Assembly: GCA_017937025.1 (NCBI GenBank)
Contig: JAGBEJ010000013.1
Location: 23,859-87,858, forward strand
Source: Paludibacteraceae bacterium
GTDB taxonomy: Bacteria; Bacteroidota; Bacteroidia; Bacteroidales; Paludibacteraceae
DNA: 64,000 nt
Reading direction: 5' to 3'
In this document: piece by piece, positions 39,120 through 48,689 of the stretch
Layout: each line of letters starts with the position of its first letter
Numbering within the stretch: the first letter of the stretch is position 1
Position numbers and translations under genes: made by a program
Notes under the pieces: generated by a model
What the model saw: only the letters and a program-made list of their open reading frames with translations
What the model was told of the DNA's origin: nothing
Database searches by the model: none

Positions 39120-39689
39120 TTATATTCGTTCCCAGATTCCTTTCTCTGGATTATACTTCTTGATTACTTTGGCTGGCATTCCCACAGCCACGCTGTAGTC
39201 CGGGATGTCCTCGGTCACGACCGCATTCGCCCCGATGACGCAGTGCTTGCCCACCTTCGCGCCTATCACGCATACGTTCTCGCCTATCCAGCTGCCTTCG
39301 CCTATCTCCACTTCCTCGCATTGCCTTATGCCTTGCCTTATGACAGGGACGTTCACGTCCTCGTATGTGTGCAGGTTGTCCGACACATAGACTCTGTCTG
39401 CCATCAGGACATTATTGCCGATTCTTATCGACTTTGTGGCGTATATGTGGCAGAAATGGCCTATCACAGTGCCGTCGCCTATGCTCAGCAGCGGTGTGTT
39501 GCCAGTGAGTGGCATCGCGGCTATCCATCCCTGCTCTTGTATCGTCACTTTGTCGCCTATCTCGATGTTGCTCTTGCCGTCTATTGCCATTGGCGAGTAT
39601 ATAAGGCTGCCTTTTCCGTACTTTTTGAATTGGAAAGGGTAGAGCAGAAGGCTTCTCAGCTTCGCCGATATTTTAATTGGAAGTCTCAT
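39120..39689 (-). CDS. Hexapeptide-repeat acyltransferase (LbH family)
   Basis: The 189-residue protein contains left-handed beta-helix hexapeptide repeats (IGDKVTIQEQGWI, LSIGDGTVIGHFCHI, IGENVCVIGAKVG, VIGANAVVTEDIPDYSV) typical of acetyltransferases that decorate sugars. Its start overlaps the end of the upstream gene by 17 bases. Confidence 0.88.
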   Translation of the reverse strand: MRLPIKISAKLRSLLLYPFQFKKYGKGSLIYSPMAIDGKSNIEIGDKVTIQEQGWIAAMPLTGNTPLLSIGDGTVIGHFCHIYATKSIRIGNNVLMADRVYVSDNLHTYEDVNVPVIRQGIRQCEEVEIGEGSWIGENVCVIGAKVGKHCVIGANAVVTEDIPDYSVAVGMPAKVIKKYNPEKGIWERI

Positions 39690-40965
39690 CCTGTTTTGTT
39701 CCGTTTATATACTCGTTGTATTTGTTTATGCCCATGCCGAACACGTTCACCAGCAGGTTCTCCGCCTCCTGGCTTATCTCGTCGGCTCTCTTTTGTCTGG
39801 ACTTGTTTATTATGTTCTCAAACTCCTCAAAGTTATTGAATTTATCATCAAGTCCTTCAAAGCCGAGGTTCTCGTTTCTGCCCCATCTCAGTGGCTTCAC
39901 GCCGTAGTACATGCACTCGTAGTACGTCGCTGTGTTGTGCGTTATGGCGAAGTCGTATTCGCCGCTGCCCAGCATCTCGTTTATCGTGTTCGTGTTGTCC
40001 AGCAGTGTTATGGCATCCTTCCATGGCTCCATTTCCTCTTTGGTTATGGCTGAAAGCGGATGCAGTCTCAACGCGAAGCTTATGCCAAGTTTCTCCTTGG
40101 CTTCTTTCGCCACAGGGAACAGTTCTGCCAGGTCTTTGTCATACAAGCTTATGCCGCCTATTATCACGCATCGTTTGTATTCGTTCCTCATCCTGATTTC
40201 CTTCTTCGGATACTTAGGGTTTCCGGCGGCGAATATTCTGCTGCCGTCCATACCGAAGTCTCTTATCAGGTCGTTTCTCTGTGTCTCTCCGAATGTCAGC
40301 ACGTAGTCCGACGTGATGTTCGCTCCGTTCACTACATCGTTGGCTATCTTGTTCTTGTATCTGCCGAAGTTGCCGTGCAGTGTGCAGTATGTCCTCACGC
40401 CTTTGTTCTTCAGGTACAGTGTCAGCAGCGCCTCGGTGTAGGCTGGCGCGCAGAACGGTATGTAGCTTTTTCCGCTCAGGTCGGTGCCGGCGAATGCCTT
40501 GTCCAGGTCGTCAATCACCTTGCTGTATGCAGCCATCTGTGACGCCACAAACAGCTGTTCCTTGAATGCGCACTTCAGTCCTTTCCTCACGATGCGCAGA
40601 TATTTCGGGAGCCTTGCCAGCGCTCCGATTTTGTACTTGTACTTCAGCACGACACGCTCGTTGCCTTCTATCGACTGGCTTATCATCATGGAGAGCTTCT
40701 CGTGGTCCTTTCTGCCTTTCACACCGTATGAGCAGACCGAGCCGCCTTTGCCGAACGCCTCTTTCAGACTCTTTGCATCCACTCTTTTCAGCAGTTCGCA
40801 CGCTATGTGGTAGAGGTCCTTGTGCTCTCCGTTCACGGTTATGCCTATGATGTCGGCACCGCATGCTTCCGCCAGGTTCACTCCCTTGTAGTAAACCTTG
40901 AACACCTTCTGCAGTTCCAGGAACTGCTGGTATTCTGCGTGGTTTGATGCCGACTCGAAGCTCAT
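39673..40965 (-). CDS. Putative GT-B type glycosyltransferase of unrecognised family
   Basis: The 430-residue cytoplasmic protein was not assigned to a known family. It has an N-terminal region with alternating strands and helices and a C-terminal half with a nucleotide-sugar-binding look: LHGNFGRYKNKIANDVVNG, SDYVLTFGETQRNDLI, FAAGNPKYPK, and ITHNTATYYECMYYGVKPL near residue 360. The last feature resembles the ExxxxG/YG end of GT-B enzymes such as polysialyl- or glycerophosphotransferases. It lies between the CMP-sugar synthetase and the acetyltransferase, fitting a transferase that uses a CMP-activated sugar; this is inference. Confidence 0.55.
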   Translation of the reverse strand: MSFESASNHAEYQQFLELQKVFKVYYKGVNLAEACGADIIGITVNGEHKDLYHIACELLKRVDAKSLKEAFGKGGSVCSYGVKGRKDHEKLSMMISQSIEGNERVVLKYKYKIGALARLPKYLRIVRKGLKCAFKEQLFVASQMAAYSKVIDDLDKAFAGTDLSGKSYIPFCAPAYTEALLTLYLKNKGVRTYCTLHGNFGRYKNKIANDVVNGANITSDYVLTFGETQRNDLIRDFGMDGSRIFAAGNPKYPKKEIRMRNEYKRCVIIGGISLYDKDLAELFPVAKEAKEKLGISFALRLHPLSAITKEEMEPWKDAITLLDNTNTINEMLGSGEYDFAITHNTATYYECMYYGVKPLRWGRNENLGFEGLDDKFNNFEEFENIINKSRQKRADEISQEAENLLVNVFGMGINKYNEYINGTKQDETSN

Positions 40966-40973
40966 GTCTCTGC

Positions 40974-41618
40974 TTATTTCAGTGTTTTCACAATTTTCTC
41001 GGCGAAGTTGAAATCCGCTGGCCAGTCGATGTCCACGCCCTCTATCTTGTCAATCTCCGCAAAGTAAGGCTTGAAGCCGATTCTCTGGTGGTGCTCCTTC
41101 CATATCTCGCTGCGGAATATGAAGAAGGCGCTTGTCTCCACGTATATCGGTTCGATGGTCTGTGTTCTCGGTATGTTCTTCAGGTCGTAGTTCAGCGGCG
41201 CGCCCTTGTACCATGTGAATGTCTGTATCTTCTCCACGCTGAACGCCGAGTCGTGTTCGCCGCTAAGCACGTGGTCGAGCGCGTTCTCTATGGTCGCGTG
41301 CTTGATGAATGGCGATGTGGTGTGCGCCAGCACGTAGATGTCGGCGTCTATGGTCTTGGTGAAAGCGTCGTAGATGTCCTCGCCCAGTGTGTCGTCACTG
41401 TCGAGCTCGATAGGGCGCTGCAGGAATTCCACGCCTTCTGGCAGGAACTTCTTTATGTCGGGGTTGCTGCAGAAAACATAAACCTTGTCGATCTTCTCGA
41501 CTTTCACGAGTGTCTCGAGTATGTAGCACAACAGCGGTTTGCCGTTGAGCTCCTTCAGGTTCTTGCCTGCAACTCTTTTGCTGTTCAGTCTTATGGGTAC
41601 GAACGCTACTGTCTTCAT
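40974..41618 (-). CDS. CMP-sugar synthetase (acylneuraminate cytidylyltransferase family)
   Basis: The 214-residue protein starts VAFVPIRLNSKRVAGKNLKELNG, the CTP-binding N-terminus of NeuA/KdsB-type enzymes, and has PFIKHATIENALDHVL and a C-terminal VDIDWPADFNFAE (acidic metal site). It activates an acidic sugar with CTP. No neuB or neuC is present in the window, so the sugar may be Kdo, a sialic-like or another acid. Its stop overlaps the next gene by four bases. Confidence 0.87.
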   Translation of the reverse strand: MKTVAFVPIRLNSKRVAGKNLKELNGKPLLCYILETLVKVEKIDKVYVFCSNPDIKKFLPEGVEFLQRPIELDSDDTLGEDIYDAFTKTIDADIYVLAHTTSPFIKHATIENALDHVLSGEHDSAFSVEKIQTFTWYKGAPLNYDLKNIPRTQTIEPIYVETSAFFIFRSEIWKEHHQRIGFKPYFAEIDKIEGVDIDWPADFNFAEKIVKTLK

Positions 41619-42616
41619 CTTTTCTTTTTGTGTTTAATTTTCCCTAAAAGAATAGGGCACCATTTGTCTGCTATGTAAACCGCCGGCAGACACAGCGTCA
41701 TTATGATTAATGCTTCGGTTATTCTTGTCTCGTCAAATGCGAAATACTCGTCCAAGTATTGATAAATCCACGGATGCACGGCCAGTATCAGCAATGTTCC
41801 GTTGCTCAGCACTTCCACGACTCTCGCTCTTGGCAGTTTCGTGCATGTCATTATGCACAAGGCTGTTCCTGCGGCTGCGGTTATGTAGTACAGCGCAGCG
41901 TTGTCGCCGAGTCTGAAGTGGAACATGTCCACGCTTTTGTCGTATGTCATCAGTGTCATGGCAATGCCTGCCGCCGTTGCGACCGCTGTTATCGCCATGT
42001 TGCGGAGCGACGATATTCTCTCCACATCTATCTTCGCCTCTCTTGTCATCATTCCAGCCAGGAAGAACGGCATCGCGCACATGCTCCTGTCCAAGTAGAA
42101 CCACGTCCTGGCGTCGCTGTGGTACATCGCTCCTGCATAAACCGCGCATGCCAGCATTACGCCGAGCTTCACCCACAATCCTCTCTTCGCCATGACTCCG
42201 CCTGCGAGCCTTATTATTATCAGCACCCAGACGAACCACATCTGGCACAGCATTCCGTGTCCCCATTTCGAAGTCGGGTAGTAGCACCAGAATGTCTTTA
42301 TCAGACTGTTCCTCGTGAAGAGCCATATCTTGTGCCAGTCCGCGCCCTTCATGCTGTCCGGCACGTTGCATGCGACGAATATGACGTTCCATATCAATAT
42401 CGCCAATGCCAGTGCCAGCGATGACTTCAGCAGATGGCTGAACGGCTTCTCGTAGTTGCTCAGATAGCCCGAGACAAAGAAGAAAGCCGGGATGTGAAAG
42501 GTGTAAATGACGGGAATCAACGAACTTCCCATGTGCCCCACCACAACCAGCGTGATGAGTATCACCTTAATCCAGTCTGCCCAGACAATCCTATTAGAGT
42601 ATTGCGCTGAAGGCAT
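41615..42616 (-). CDS. Acyltransferase family membrane protein (Acyl_transf_3)
   Basis: The 333-residue protein has about ten transmembrane helices and the family start VWADWIKVILITLVVVGHMG, with the catalytic-type His in VVGHMG. This family O-acetylates surface glycans using acetyl-CoA. It overlaps kpsF by 23 bases at its start and the CMP-sugar synthetase by four bases at its end. Confidence 0.87.
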   Translation of the reverse strand: MPSAQYSNRIVWADWIKVILITLVVVGHMGSSLIPVIYTFHIPAFFFVSGYLSNYEKPFSHLLKSSLALALAILIWNVIFVACNVPDSMKGADWHKIWLFTRNSLIKTFWCYYPTSKWGHGMLCQMWFVWVLIIIRLAGGVMAKRGLWVKLGVMLACAVYAGAMYHSDARTWFYLDRSMCAMPFFLAGMMTREAKIDVERISSLRNMAITAVATAAGIAMTLMTYDKSVDMFHFRLGDNAALYYITAAAGTALCIMTCTKLPRARVVEVLSNGTLLILAVHPWIYQYLDEYFAFDETRITEALIIMTLCLPAVYIADKWCPILLGKIKHKKKR

Positions 42617-43550
42617 CTATCAGTCCTGCGAATTTATTGTCGTCGTCGATCACGACCAGCGTGTGTATGTTGTGCTTGCGCATCATCTCGCCGGCGGTGC
42701 TCAGTTTCTCGTTCTCGTTTATCTGCTTTGGGTTCTTGCTCATTATCTCGCCAACGGTGAGCGAGAAGAACTTGCTCTGCTGCGTCTGCATGGCTCTTCT
42801 TATGTCGCCGTCGGTCACTACGCCGACGATTTTCCCATCCTCTATCGCCACGGCGATTCCTTGCTTCGTCTTGCTTATCTCGATTATGGCGTCGCTTATT
42901 TTAGTCTCCTTGCTCACGATAGGCAGGTCGGACTTCACCATGTAGTCCTTCACCTTGGACAGGAGTCTCTTTCCGAGGCTGCCTCCCGGGTGGTACATCG
43001 CGAAGTCGTTCTCGCTGAAGTTTCTTATCCTCACGAGCGCGCAAGCCAGTGCGTCGCCCATAGCCATAGTGGCGGTGGTGGATGACGTCGGCGCAAGGTT
43101 CAGAGGGTCGGCCTCTCTCTCCACCTTTATGTTCAGGTGGTATTTTGAGTATCTGGCGAGCAGCGACTGCGGATTGCTTGATATTCCGATTATCGGAATG
43201 TTCCTGTTGATGAGCGAAGGCAGCACTCTGAGCAGCTCGTCGGTGTATCCAGAGTAGGATATGGCTATCACGACATCGCCCTTCGACACCATGCCGAGGT
43301 CGCCGTGGTAGGCGTCGAGCGGATTCAGGAAGAACGATGGTGTGCCTGTGCTGGCAAACGTAGCCGCGATTTTGGTGGCTATGTGTCCCGACTTTCCCAC
43401 GCCCGTCACGATGCACTTGCCTTTGCATTCGTGAATCAAGTTCACAGCTCCGGCGAAGTCGTCGTCAATCCTGGACTCCATGTCCAGTATGGCTTTCGCC
43501 TCGTCTTTAAGGCACTGGATGCCGATTTCCTTTATTTCGTTGTTGTTCAT
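42594..43550 (-). CDS. kpsF: KpsF/GutQ family sugar-phosphate isomerase with CBS pair
   Basis: The 318-residue protein has a SIS domain (ITGVGKSGHIATKIAATF then FFLNPLDAYHGDLGM) and two CBS domains at the C-terminus (about 205-315). Members convert ribulose-5-phosphate to arabinose-5-phosphate for Kdo synthesis. Position directly after leuS at a 6-base gap and ahead of the CMP-sugar synthetase supports supply of an acidic sugar for this locus, but it may also serve general lipopolysaccharide synthesis. Confidence 0.92.
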   Translation of the reverse strand: MNNNEIKEIGIQCLKDEAKAILDMESRIDDDFAGAVNLIHECKGKCIVTGVGKSGHIATKIAATFASTGTPSFFLNPLDAYHGDLGMVSKGDVVIAISYSGYTDELLRVLPSLINRNIPIIGISSNPQSLLARYSKYHLNIKVEREADPLNLAPTSSTTATMAMGDALACALVRIRNFSENDFAMYHPGGSLGKRLLSKVKDYMVKSDLPIVSKETKISDAIIEISKTKQGIAVAIEDGKIVGVVTDGDIRRAMQTQQSKFFSLTVGEIMSKNPKQINENEKLSTAGEMMRKHNIHTLVVIDDDNKFAGLIDAFSAIL

Positions 43551-43556
43551 ATTCTT

Positions 43557-46394
43557 TTAGCAGACTATGTTTACAATCTTTCCTGGTACTACAATCACTT
43601 TCTTCACAGCCTTGCCGTCGAGCTGTTTTGCGGTCTGCTCGTTGGCGAGTACTGTCTTTTCTATATCGTCCTTGCTCATGTCGGTTGGCAATTCGAGGTT
43701 GAATCTCACTTTGCCGTTGAATGAGATTGGGTACTTCACTGCGGACTCCTTCAGATATTCCTCGTTGTACTTAGGCCATGCGGCGTCGCACACGCTTGTG
43801 TCGTGTCCCAGAGCATGCCAGAGTTCCTCGGCTACGTGAGGCATGAATGGCGCCAGCAGCACGACGATAGGCTCGAGTACCGAACGCTTCTTGCATCCCT
43901 TCAGCTCGTTCAGGCAAATCATGAATGCCGAAACGCTGGTGTTGAACGAGAAGTGCTCTATGTCCTCGCCGATTTTCTTTATGGTCTTGTGCAGTGTCTT
44001 GAGTTCTTCGGCTGTTGGCTGCTCGTCGCTGAGGTCGAGCTTGCCGTCGTTCCAGAAGAGGTTCCAGAGTTTCTTGATGAAACGGTTCACTCCGTCTATA
44101 CCCTTTGTGTCCCAAGGCTTAGACTGCTCGATAGGACCGAGGAACATCTCGTACATACGCAATGTGTCGGCGCCGTATTTCTCCACAATCATGTCTGGGT
44201 TAACCACATTGAACATTGACTTTGACATTTTCTCGACAGCCCATCCGCAGATGTACTTGCCGTCCTCGAGAATGAACTCGGCAGTGGCAAACTCAGGCTG
44301 CCATGCCTTGAACGCCTCGATGTCGAGCTGGTCGTTGTTGACTATGTTCACATCAACGTGTATTGGTGTCACGTCGTACTGGTCTTTCAGTCCGAGGCTT
44401 ACGAATGTGTTTGTGTCCTTTATGCGATATACAAAGTTTGAACGTCCCTGTATCATGCCTTGGTTGATGAGCTTCTTGAATGGCTCTTCTTGGCAAACGA
44501 CGCCGAGGTCGAACAGGAACTTGTTCCAGAAACGGCTGTAGATGAGGTGACCCGTAGCATGCTCCGAACCACCGAGATACAAATCGACGTTCTGCCAATA
44601 TCCGTTAGCCTCGCTGCTTACGAGCGCCTTGTCGTTGTGAGGGTCCATGTAGCGCAGATAGTATGCGCTTGAACCAGCGAAGCCAGGCATTGTGTTGAGC
44701 TCGAGCGGGAATATTGTCTTATTGTCGATGAGTTTTGTATCTACTATCTGAGCGTTCTTCTCGTCCCAAGCCCACTTCTGAGCGTGACCGAGCGGAGGTT
44801 CGCCTGTCTCTGTAGGCAGGAATTTGTCCACGTCTGGCAATTCGAGCGGAAGCTTGTCCGCAGGAATCATGTATGGCATGCCTTCCTTGTAATACACAGG
44901 GAATGGCTCGCCCCAGTAGCGCTGACGCGAGAAGATGGCATCGCGGAGACGGTAGTTCACCTTCACGCGGCCTATGTTGTTCTCGGTTACGTATTTCTTG
45001 GTTGCGGCGATGGCTTCCTTGATGGTAAGGCCGTTGAGCGAGAAGTCGATGTAAGGCTTCACGCCCGGACGTGGTGAGTTGCTGACGATGCCTTCCTTGG
45101 CGTCGTAGCTTTCCTCGCTTACGTCAGCACCCTCGATGAGCGGAATAATCGGCAGGTTGAAGTGCTTAGCGAATGCGTAGTCGCGGCTGTCGTGGGCAGG
45201 CACAGCCATGATTGCGCCCGTGCCGTAGCCCGAGAGCACATACTCGCTGACCCAGATTGGAATTGCCTCGCCTGTGAATGGGTTTATAGCATACGAGCCG
45301 GTGAAGACTCCAGTCACCTTGCGGTCGCTGATGCGGTCGCGCTCGGTGCGCTTCTTCACGTAGTCGATGTATTCGCCGACAGCCTGCTTCTGCTCGGCTG
45401 TGGTCACTTGAGCCACATAGTCGCTTTCAGGCGCAAGCACCATGAATGTCACGCCAAACATTGTGTCGGCGCGTGTGGTGAAGATTGTGAACTTCACGTC
45501 GGAGTCCTTAACTGAGAATTCAACCTCAGTTCCTTCCGAACGACCAATCCAGTTCTTCTGTGTCTCCTTTATAGAGTCGCTCCAGTCGATAGTCTCAAGA
45601 CCGTCGAGCAGTCGCTGGGCGTATGCGCTGACACGCAAGCACCATTGGCGCATCTTCTTTTGCACCACTGGGAATCCGCCACGCACCGACACTCCATCGA
45701 CAACCTCGTCGTTGGCGAGCACAGTGCCGAGCTTTGGACACCAGTTCACCATCGTCTCGCCGATGTATGCGATGCGGTAGTTCATGAGCACCTGCTGCTT
45801 CTTAACCTCGTCCCATGAGTTCCATTCGTCAGCAGTGAAGTTCAGTTCCTCCGAGCAAGCCACTTTTATCACTCCGCCGTCGTCGCTCAGCGTTCCTTTT
45901 GTCTCGAAGCGCTCTATGAGCTTCTCTATAGGCATAGCCTTCTGGTGCTTGTTGCAGTAGAACGAGTTGAACATCTGCTGGAACGCCCACTGCGTCCATT
46001 TGTAGTAGTCTGGCGAGCAGGTCTTCACCTCGCGGTCCCAGTCGAAGCAGAAACCTATCTTGTCGAGCTGCTCGCGATAGCGTGCGATGTTCTTTGTTGT
46101 GGTTATGGCAGGGTGTTGTCCTGTCTGTATGGCGTATTGTTCGGCAGGAAGTCCGTAGGCGTCGTAGCCCATAGGGTGCAGCACGTTGAAGCCTTGCAAA
46201 CGTTTGTATCGGCTGTAAATGTCGGAAGCTATGTAGCCCAGCGGATGTCCCACATGCAGACCTGCGCCCGAAGGGTATGGGAACATGTCCAGCACATAGC
46301 ATTTAGGCTTGTCGTTTATCTCCACGTGGTAAGTCTTGTTCTCTCTCCAGTACTCTTGCCACTTCTTCTCAATCTCGTTGAATTTGTAATCCAT
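43557..46394 (-). CDS. leuS: Leucyl-tRNA synthetase
   Basis: The start is set at 46394, giving 945 residues beginning [16 protein letters not shown], the usual LeuRS start; the frame continues upstream to 46472 but that stretch contains the promoter. The HIGH motif is HVGH at 47-50 and KMSKS lies near residue 720 in EKMSKSMFN. The CP1 editing domain (about 220-420) is present. It is the first gene of a long minus-strand run that continues into the glycan genes. Confidence 0.97.
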   Translation of the reverse strand: MDYKFNEIEKKWQEYWRENKTYHVEINDKPKCYVLDMFPYPSGAGLHVGHPLGYIASDIYSRYKRLQGFNVLHPMGYDAYGLPAEQYAIQTGQHPAITTTKNIARYREQLDKIGFCFDWDREVKTCSPDYYKWTQWAFQQMFNSFYCNKHQKAMPIEKLIERFETKGTLSDDGGVIKVACSEELNFTADEWNSWDEVKKQQVLMNYRIAYIGETMVNWCPKLGTVLANDEVVDGVSVRGGFPVVQKKMRQWCLRVSAYAQRLLDGLETIDWSDSIKETQKNWIGRSEGTEVEFSVKDSDVKFTIFTTRADTMFGVTFMVLAPESDYVAQVTTAEQKQAVGEYIDYVKKRTERDRISDRKVTGVFTGSYAINPFTGEAIPIWVSEYVLSGYGTGAIMAVPAHDSRDYAFAKHFNLPIIPLIEGADVSEESYDAKEGIVSNSPRPGVKPYIDFSLNGLTIKEAIAATKKYVTENNIGRVKVNYRLRDAIFSRQRYWGEPFPVYYKEGMPYMIPADKLPLELPDVDKFLPTETGEPPLGHAQKWAWDEKNAQIVDTKLIDNKTIFPLELNTMPGFAGSSAYYLRYMDPHNDKALVSSEANGYWQNVDLYLGGSEHATGHLIYSRFWNKFLFDLGVVCQEEPFKKLINQGMIQGRSNFVYRIKDTNTFVSLGLKDQYDVTPIHVDVNIVNNDQLDIEAFKAWQPEFATAEFILEDGKYICGWAVEKMSKSMFNVVNPDMIVEKYGADTLRMYEMFLGPIEQSKPWDTKGIDGVNRFIKKLWNLFWNDGKLDLSDEQPTAEELKTLHKTIKKIGEDIEHFSFNTSVSAFMICLNELKGCKKRSVLEPIVVLLAPFMPHVAEELWHALGHDTSVCDAAWPKYNEEYLKESAVKYPISFNGKVRFNLELPTDMSKDDIEKTVLANEQTAKQLDGKAVKKVIVVPGKIVNIVC

Positions 46395-46479
46395 TTTTAT
46401 TTTAGTGTTGCTTTTTGTTTTTTCGGTTGTTAATGCAGGCGTTTCTGCTCCGGAATGCGCCCGTATTGCCATAAAAATA

Positions 46480-46487
46480 CAAATATA
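46480..46487 (-). promoter_or_regulatory. Probable -7 promoter element for leuS
   Basis: Minus-strand TATATTTG lies 86 bases before the leuS start in the divergent gap with the helicase gene. No clear -33 element. Confidence 0.45.
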
Positions 46488-46510
46488 CGTCTTTAAAACT
46501 TATTTTTCTG

Positions 46511-46518
46511 TACCTTTG
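46511..46518 (+). promoter_or_regulatory. Probable -7 promoter element for the DEAD-box helicase
   Basis: TACCTTTG matches TAnnTTTG, 85 bases ahead of the helicase ATG. No TTTG is present at the -33 distance. Confidence 0.4.
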
Positions 46519-46603
46519 AGGGATTTGTTCGCCGTGAGGGGTTTATTTGTGCATGATGATTTCTGCGCGGCGTTTTTCTGTAAAAATAAAACATTCAAAA
46601 GTT

Positions 46604-47869
46604 ATGAAATTTAAAGACATGGGTCTCGATGAGAACATTCTCGAGGCTTTGGATTATATGGGGTTTGATGAGGCTACGCCGATTCAGGAACAGGCGATAC
46701 CGGCGGCGTTGTCCGGACGCGACCTGATTGCTTGCGCCCAGACAGGAACAGGCAAGACGGCAGCGTTCCTTCTGCCGGTGCTCAATAAACTCGCGAGCAA
46801 GACCACCGACTACACCGATACGCTCATTCTCGTGCCTACACGCGAGCTAGCCATACAGATAGACCAGCAGATACAGGGACTGTCCTATTACATTTCCGTC
46901 GGCTCGATTGCCATCTACGGCGGCGGCGACGGCATTGTGTATGCGGAGCAGGAACGTGCGTTGCGTGACGGCCGCGACATAATCGTGGCAACTCCTGGGC
47001 GGCTTATATCGCACATGGCTCAGGGTTACGTCAACTTCAGCCACCTCAAGCACCTGATACTCGACGAGGCTGACGAGATGCTGGACATGGGATTTCTCGA
47101 CGACATCGAGAAAATCGTGTCGTTCCTGCCTGCAGAACGCGAGACACTGATGTTCTCAGCCACCATGGCGCCTAAGATACGCTCTCTTGCGCGCAAGATT
47201 CTGCGCAACCCGATGGAGATAAACCTCGGCGTTGCTAAGCCTGCCGAAGGCGTGAACCAGAACTTGTATCTTGTCTATGACAACCAGAAAAACGCGGTCC
47301 TTCGCCACATTCTCGACGAGAACAAGGACTTCTCCAGCATAATCGTATTCACCTCTGCCAAGGTCATGGTCAGGGAGATTGTGCAGTCGCTGCGCCAGCA
47401 CGGCATCAAGGCTTTGGGCATTTCGTCCGACCTCGACCAGAGCCAGCGCGAGGAGGCTCTGATGCAGTTCCGCGCTAAGCGTGTGCGTGTCCTTGTGGCT
47501 ACCGACATCATGAGCCGCGGCATCGACATCAAGGGTATCGAGATGGTCATTAACTACGATGCGCCACGCGACGCCGAGGACTATGTGCACCGCATTGGAC
47601 GTACTGCCCGTGCCAACTCCACCGGCGACGCCTACACGCTCATCAATCCTCGTGACATGGCGCGCATGAAGAACATCGAGGACCTGATAGAAATGCAGGT
47701 GCCTCGCTTGCCTTTACCTGAAGGATTGGGCGATGGTCCAGCATGGAATCCGCAGGCTCAGGGAGGCAAGAAGCCTAACGGGCGGCGCAACTTCCACCAT
47801 CGCGGCAACGGCGGCAGACGAGGCGGCAGGCGTAACCCTAAAAACAACGGCGATGCACGAAAGAAATAG
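46604..47869 (+). CDS. DEAD-box RNA helicase
   Basis: The start at 46604 (MKFKDMGLDENILEAL) fits the Q-motif of the family; the frame is open upstream to 46547 without support. The 421-residue product has AQTGTGKT, PTRELA, DEAD, SAT and HRIGRTAR motifs. A basic Gly/Arg/Asn-rich tail (RNFHHRGNGGRRGGRRNPKN) probably binds RNA. It overlaps the following folP-like gene by 17 bases. Likely roles are ribosome assembly or mRNA turnover. Confidence 0.93.
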   Translation: MKFKDMGLDENILEALDYMGFDEATPIQEQAIPAALSGRDLIACAQTGTGKTAAFLLPVLNKLASKTTDYTDTLILVPTRELAIQIDQQIQGLSYYISVGSIAIYGGGDGIVYAEQERALRDGRDIIVATPGRLISHMAQGYVNFSHLKHLILDEADEMLDMGFLDDIEKIVSFLPAERETLMFSATMAPKIRSLARKILRNPMEINLGVAKPAEGVNQNLYLVYDNQKNAVLRHILDENKDFSSIIVFTSAKVMVREIVQSLRQHGIKALGISSDLDQSQREEALMQFRAKRVRVLVATDIMSRGIDIKGIEMVINYDAPRDAEDYVHRIGRTARANSTGDAYTLINPRDMARMKNIEDLIEMQVPRLPLPEGLGDGPAWNPQAQGGKKPNGRRNFHHRGNGGRRGGRRNPKNNGDARKK

Positions 47870-48689
47870 TACTCCGAGGATTCTCGGCATATTGAACATA
47901 ACGACCGACAGTTTCTCCGACGGCAAGGACTTCCTGGAGCCGCCCAAGGCTGTCGCGCACGCTGACGAGATGTGGGCGTCCGGCGCATCCATGATAGACG
48001 TGGGCGCGGCGTCGAGCAACGTGTCTTCGTCGCCCGTGAGTGCAGAGACCGAGATTGCCCGTTTGTCCGCAGTGTTGCCGGAACTCAAGCGCAAAGGCAT
48101 GCTCGTGTCTGTCGATACCTTCAAGCCGGAAGTGCAGCGCTGGTGCTTGCAGTCGGGGCTTGTGGACTGCATCAACGACATTCAGGGATTCCCGTTTCCC
48201 GAAGTTTATGATGAGTTGGCAAAGAGCGGTGCGCATTTGATACTCATGCACAGCGTGCAGCGCATAGGCTTCGCCACCGAGGTGGTGACCGATCCTGTGG
48301 CTGTGTTCGATTCCATGATGGAGTATTTCCACGAGCGCATTGACGCTTTGACAGCGGCTGGCGTGAAGAAGGAAAGGATAATACTTGACCCGGGAATGGG
48401 CAATTTCTTAGGCTCTAATCCGGAGACTTCGGTCTATGTCATGCGCAACATCAGCCGCATGAAGTCGGAGTTCTCGCTGCCGGTCATGATAGCGTTGTCG
48501 CGCAAGTCGTTCTTGGCTAACATCTCGTCGTGCGACGCCGACAAGTCGCAGCCTTTGGCGCAAAGACGTTCTTCGGCTACTCTTGCTGCCGAGCTTTTCG
48601 CAGCGCAGTCCGGCGCCGACTGGCTCAGGACGCACGATGTCAAGTCTATAGTTACGGCTCTTGAGGTTGACTCTGCTCTTCGTGGCTGA
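47853..48689 (+). CDS. folP: Dihydropteroate synthase-like protein, divergent type
   Basis: The start at 47853 gives 278 residues; the frame stays open upstream to 47733 but that lies inside the helicase gene. DHPS features are visible in order: ILNITTDSFSDG (residues 13-24, Thr18 where canonical DHPS has Pro), VSVDTF (86-90), INDIQGF (108-113), LMHSVQ (131-136), ILDPGMGNFLGSNPETS (178-193), SRKSF (216-220) and LRTHDV (259-263). The DPGMGxFLGS and MHSVQ segments resemble the second DHPS-like type known from Proteobacteria. It may be a catalytic paralogue or a helper. Its end overlaps gtrA by 38 bases. Confidence 0.8.
   Translation: MHERNSTPRILGILNITTDSFSDGKDFLEPPKAVAHADEMWASGASMIDVGAASSNVSSSPVSAETEIARLSAVLPELKRKGMLVSVDTFKPEVQRWCLQSGLVDCINDIQGFPFPEVYDELAKSGAHLILMHSVQRIGFATEVVTDPVAVFDSMMEYFHERIDALTAAGVKKERIILDPGMGNFLGSNPETSVYVMRNISRMKSEFSLPVMIALSRKSFLANISSCDADKSQPLAQRRSSATLAAELFAAQSGADWLRTHDVKSIVTALEVDSALRG

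Noticed and set aside
46395..46472. N-terminal extension of leuS
   Set aside because: The in-frame extension covers the divergent promoter region and adds residues absent from LeuRS; the ATG at 46394 fits the family start.
47733..47852. N-terminal extension of the folP-like gene
   Set aside because: It lies within the helicase gene and encodes a low-complexity Ala/Thr stretch; the ATG at 47853 gives the standard DHPS start.
48652..48689. Overlap of folP and gtrA 3' ends as a regulatory device
   Set aside because: Convergent overlaps of this length are common and no extra structure is visible.
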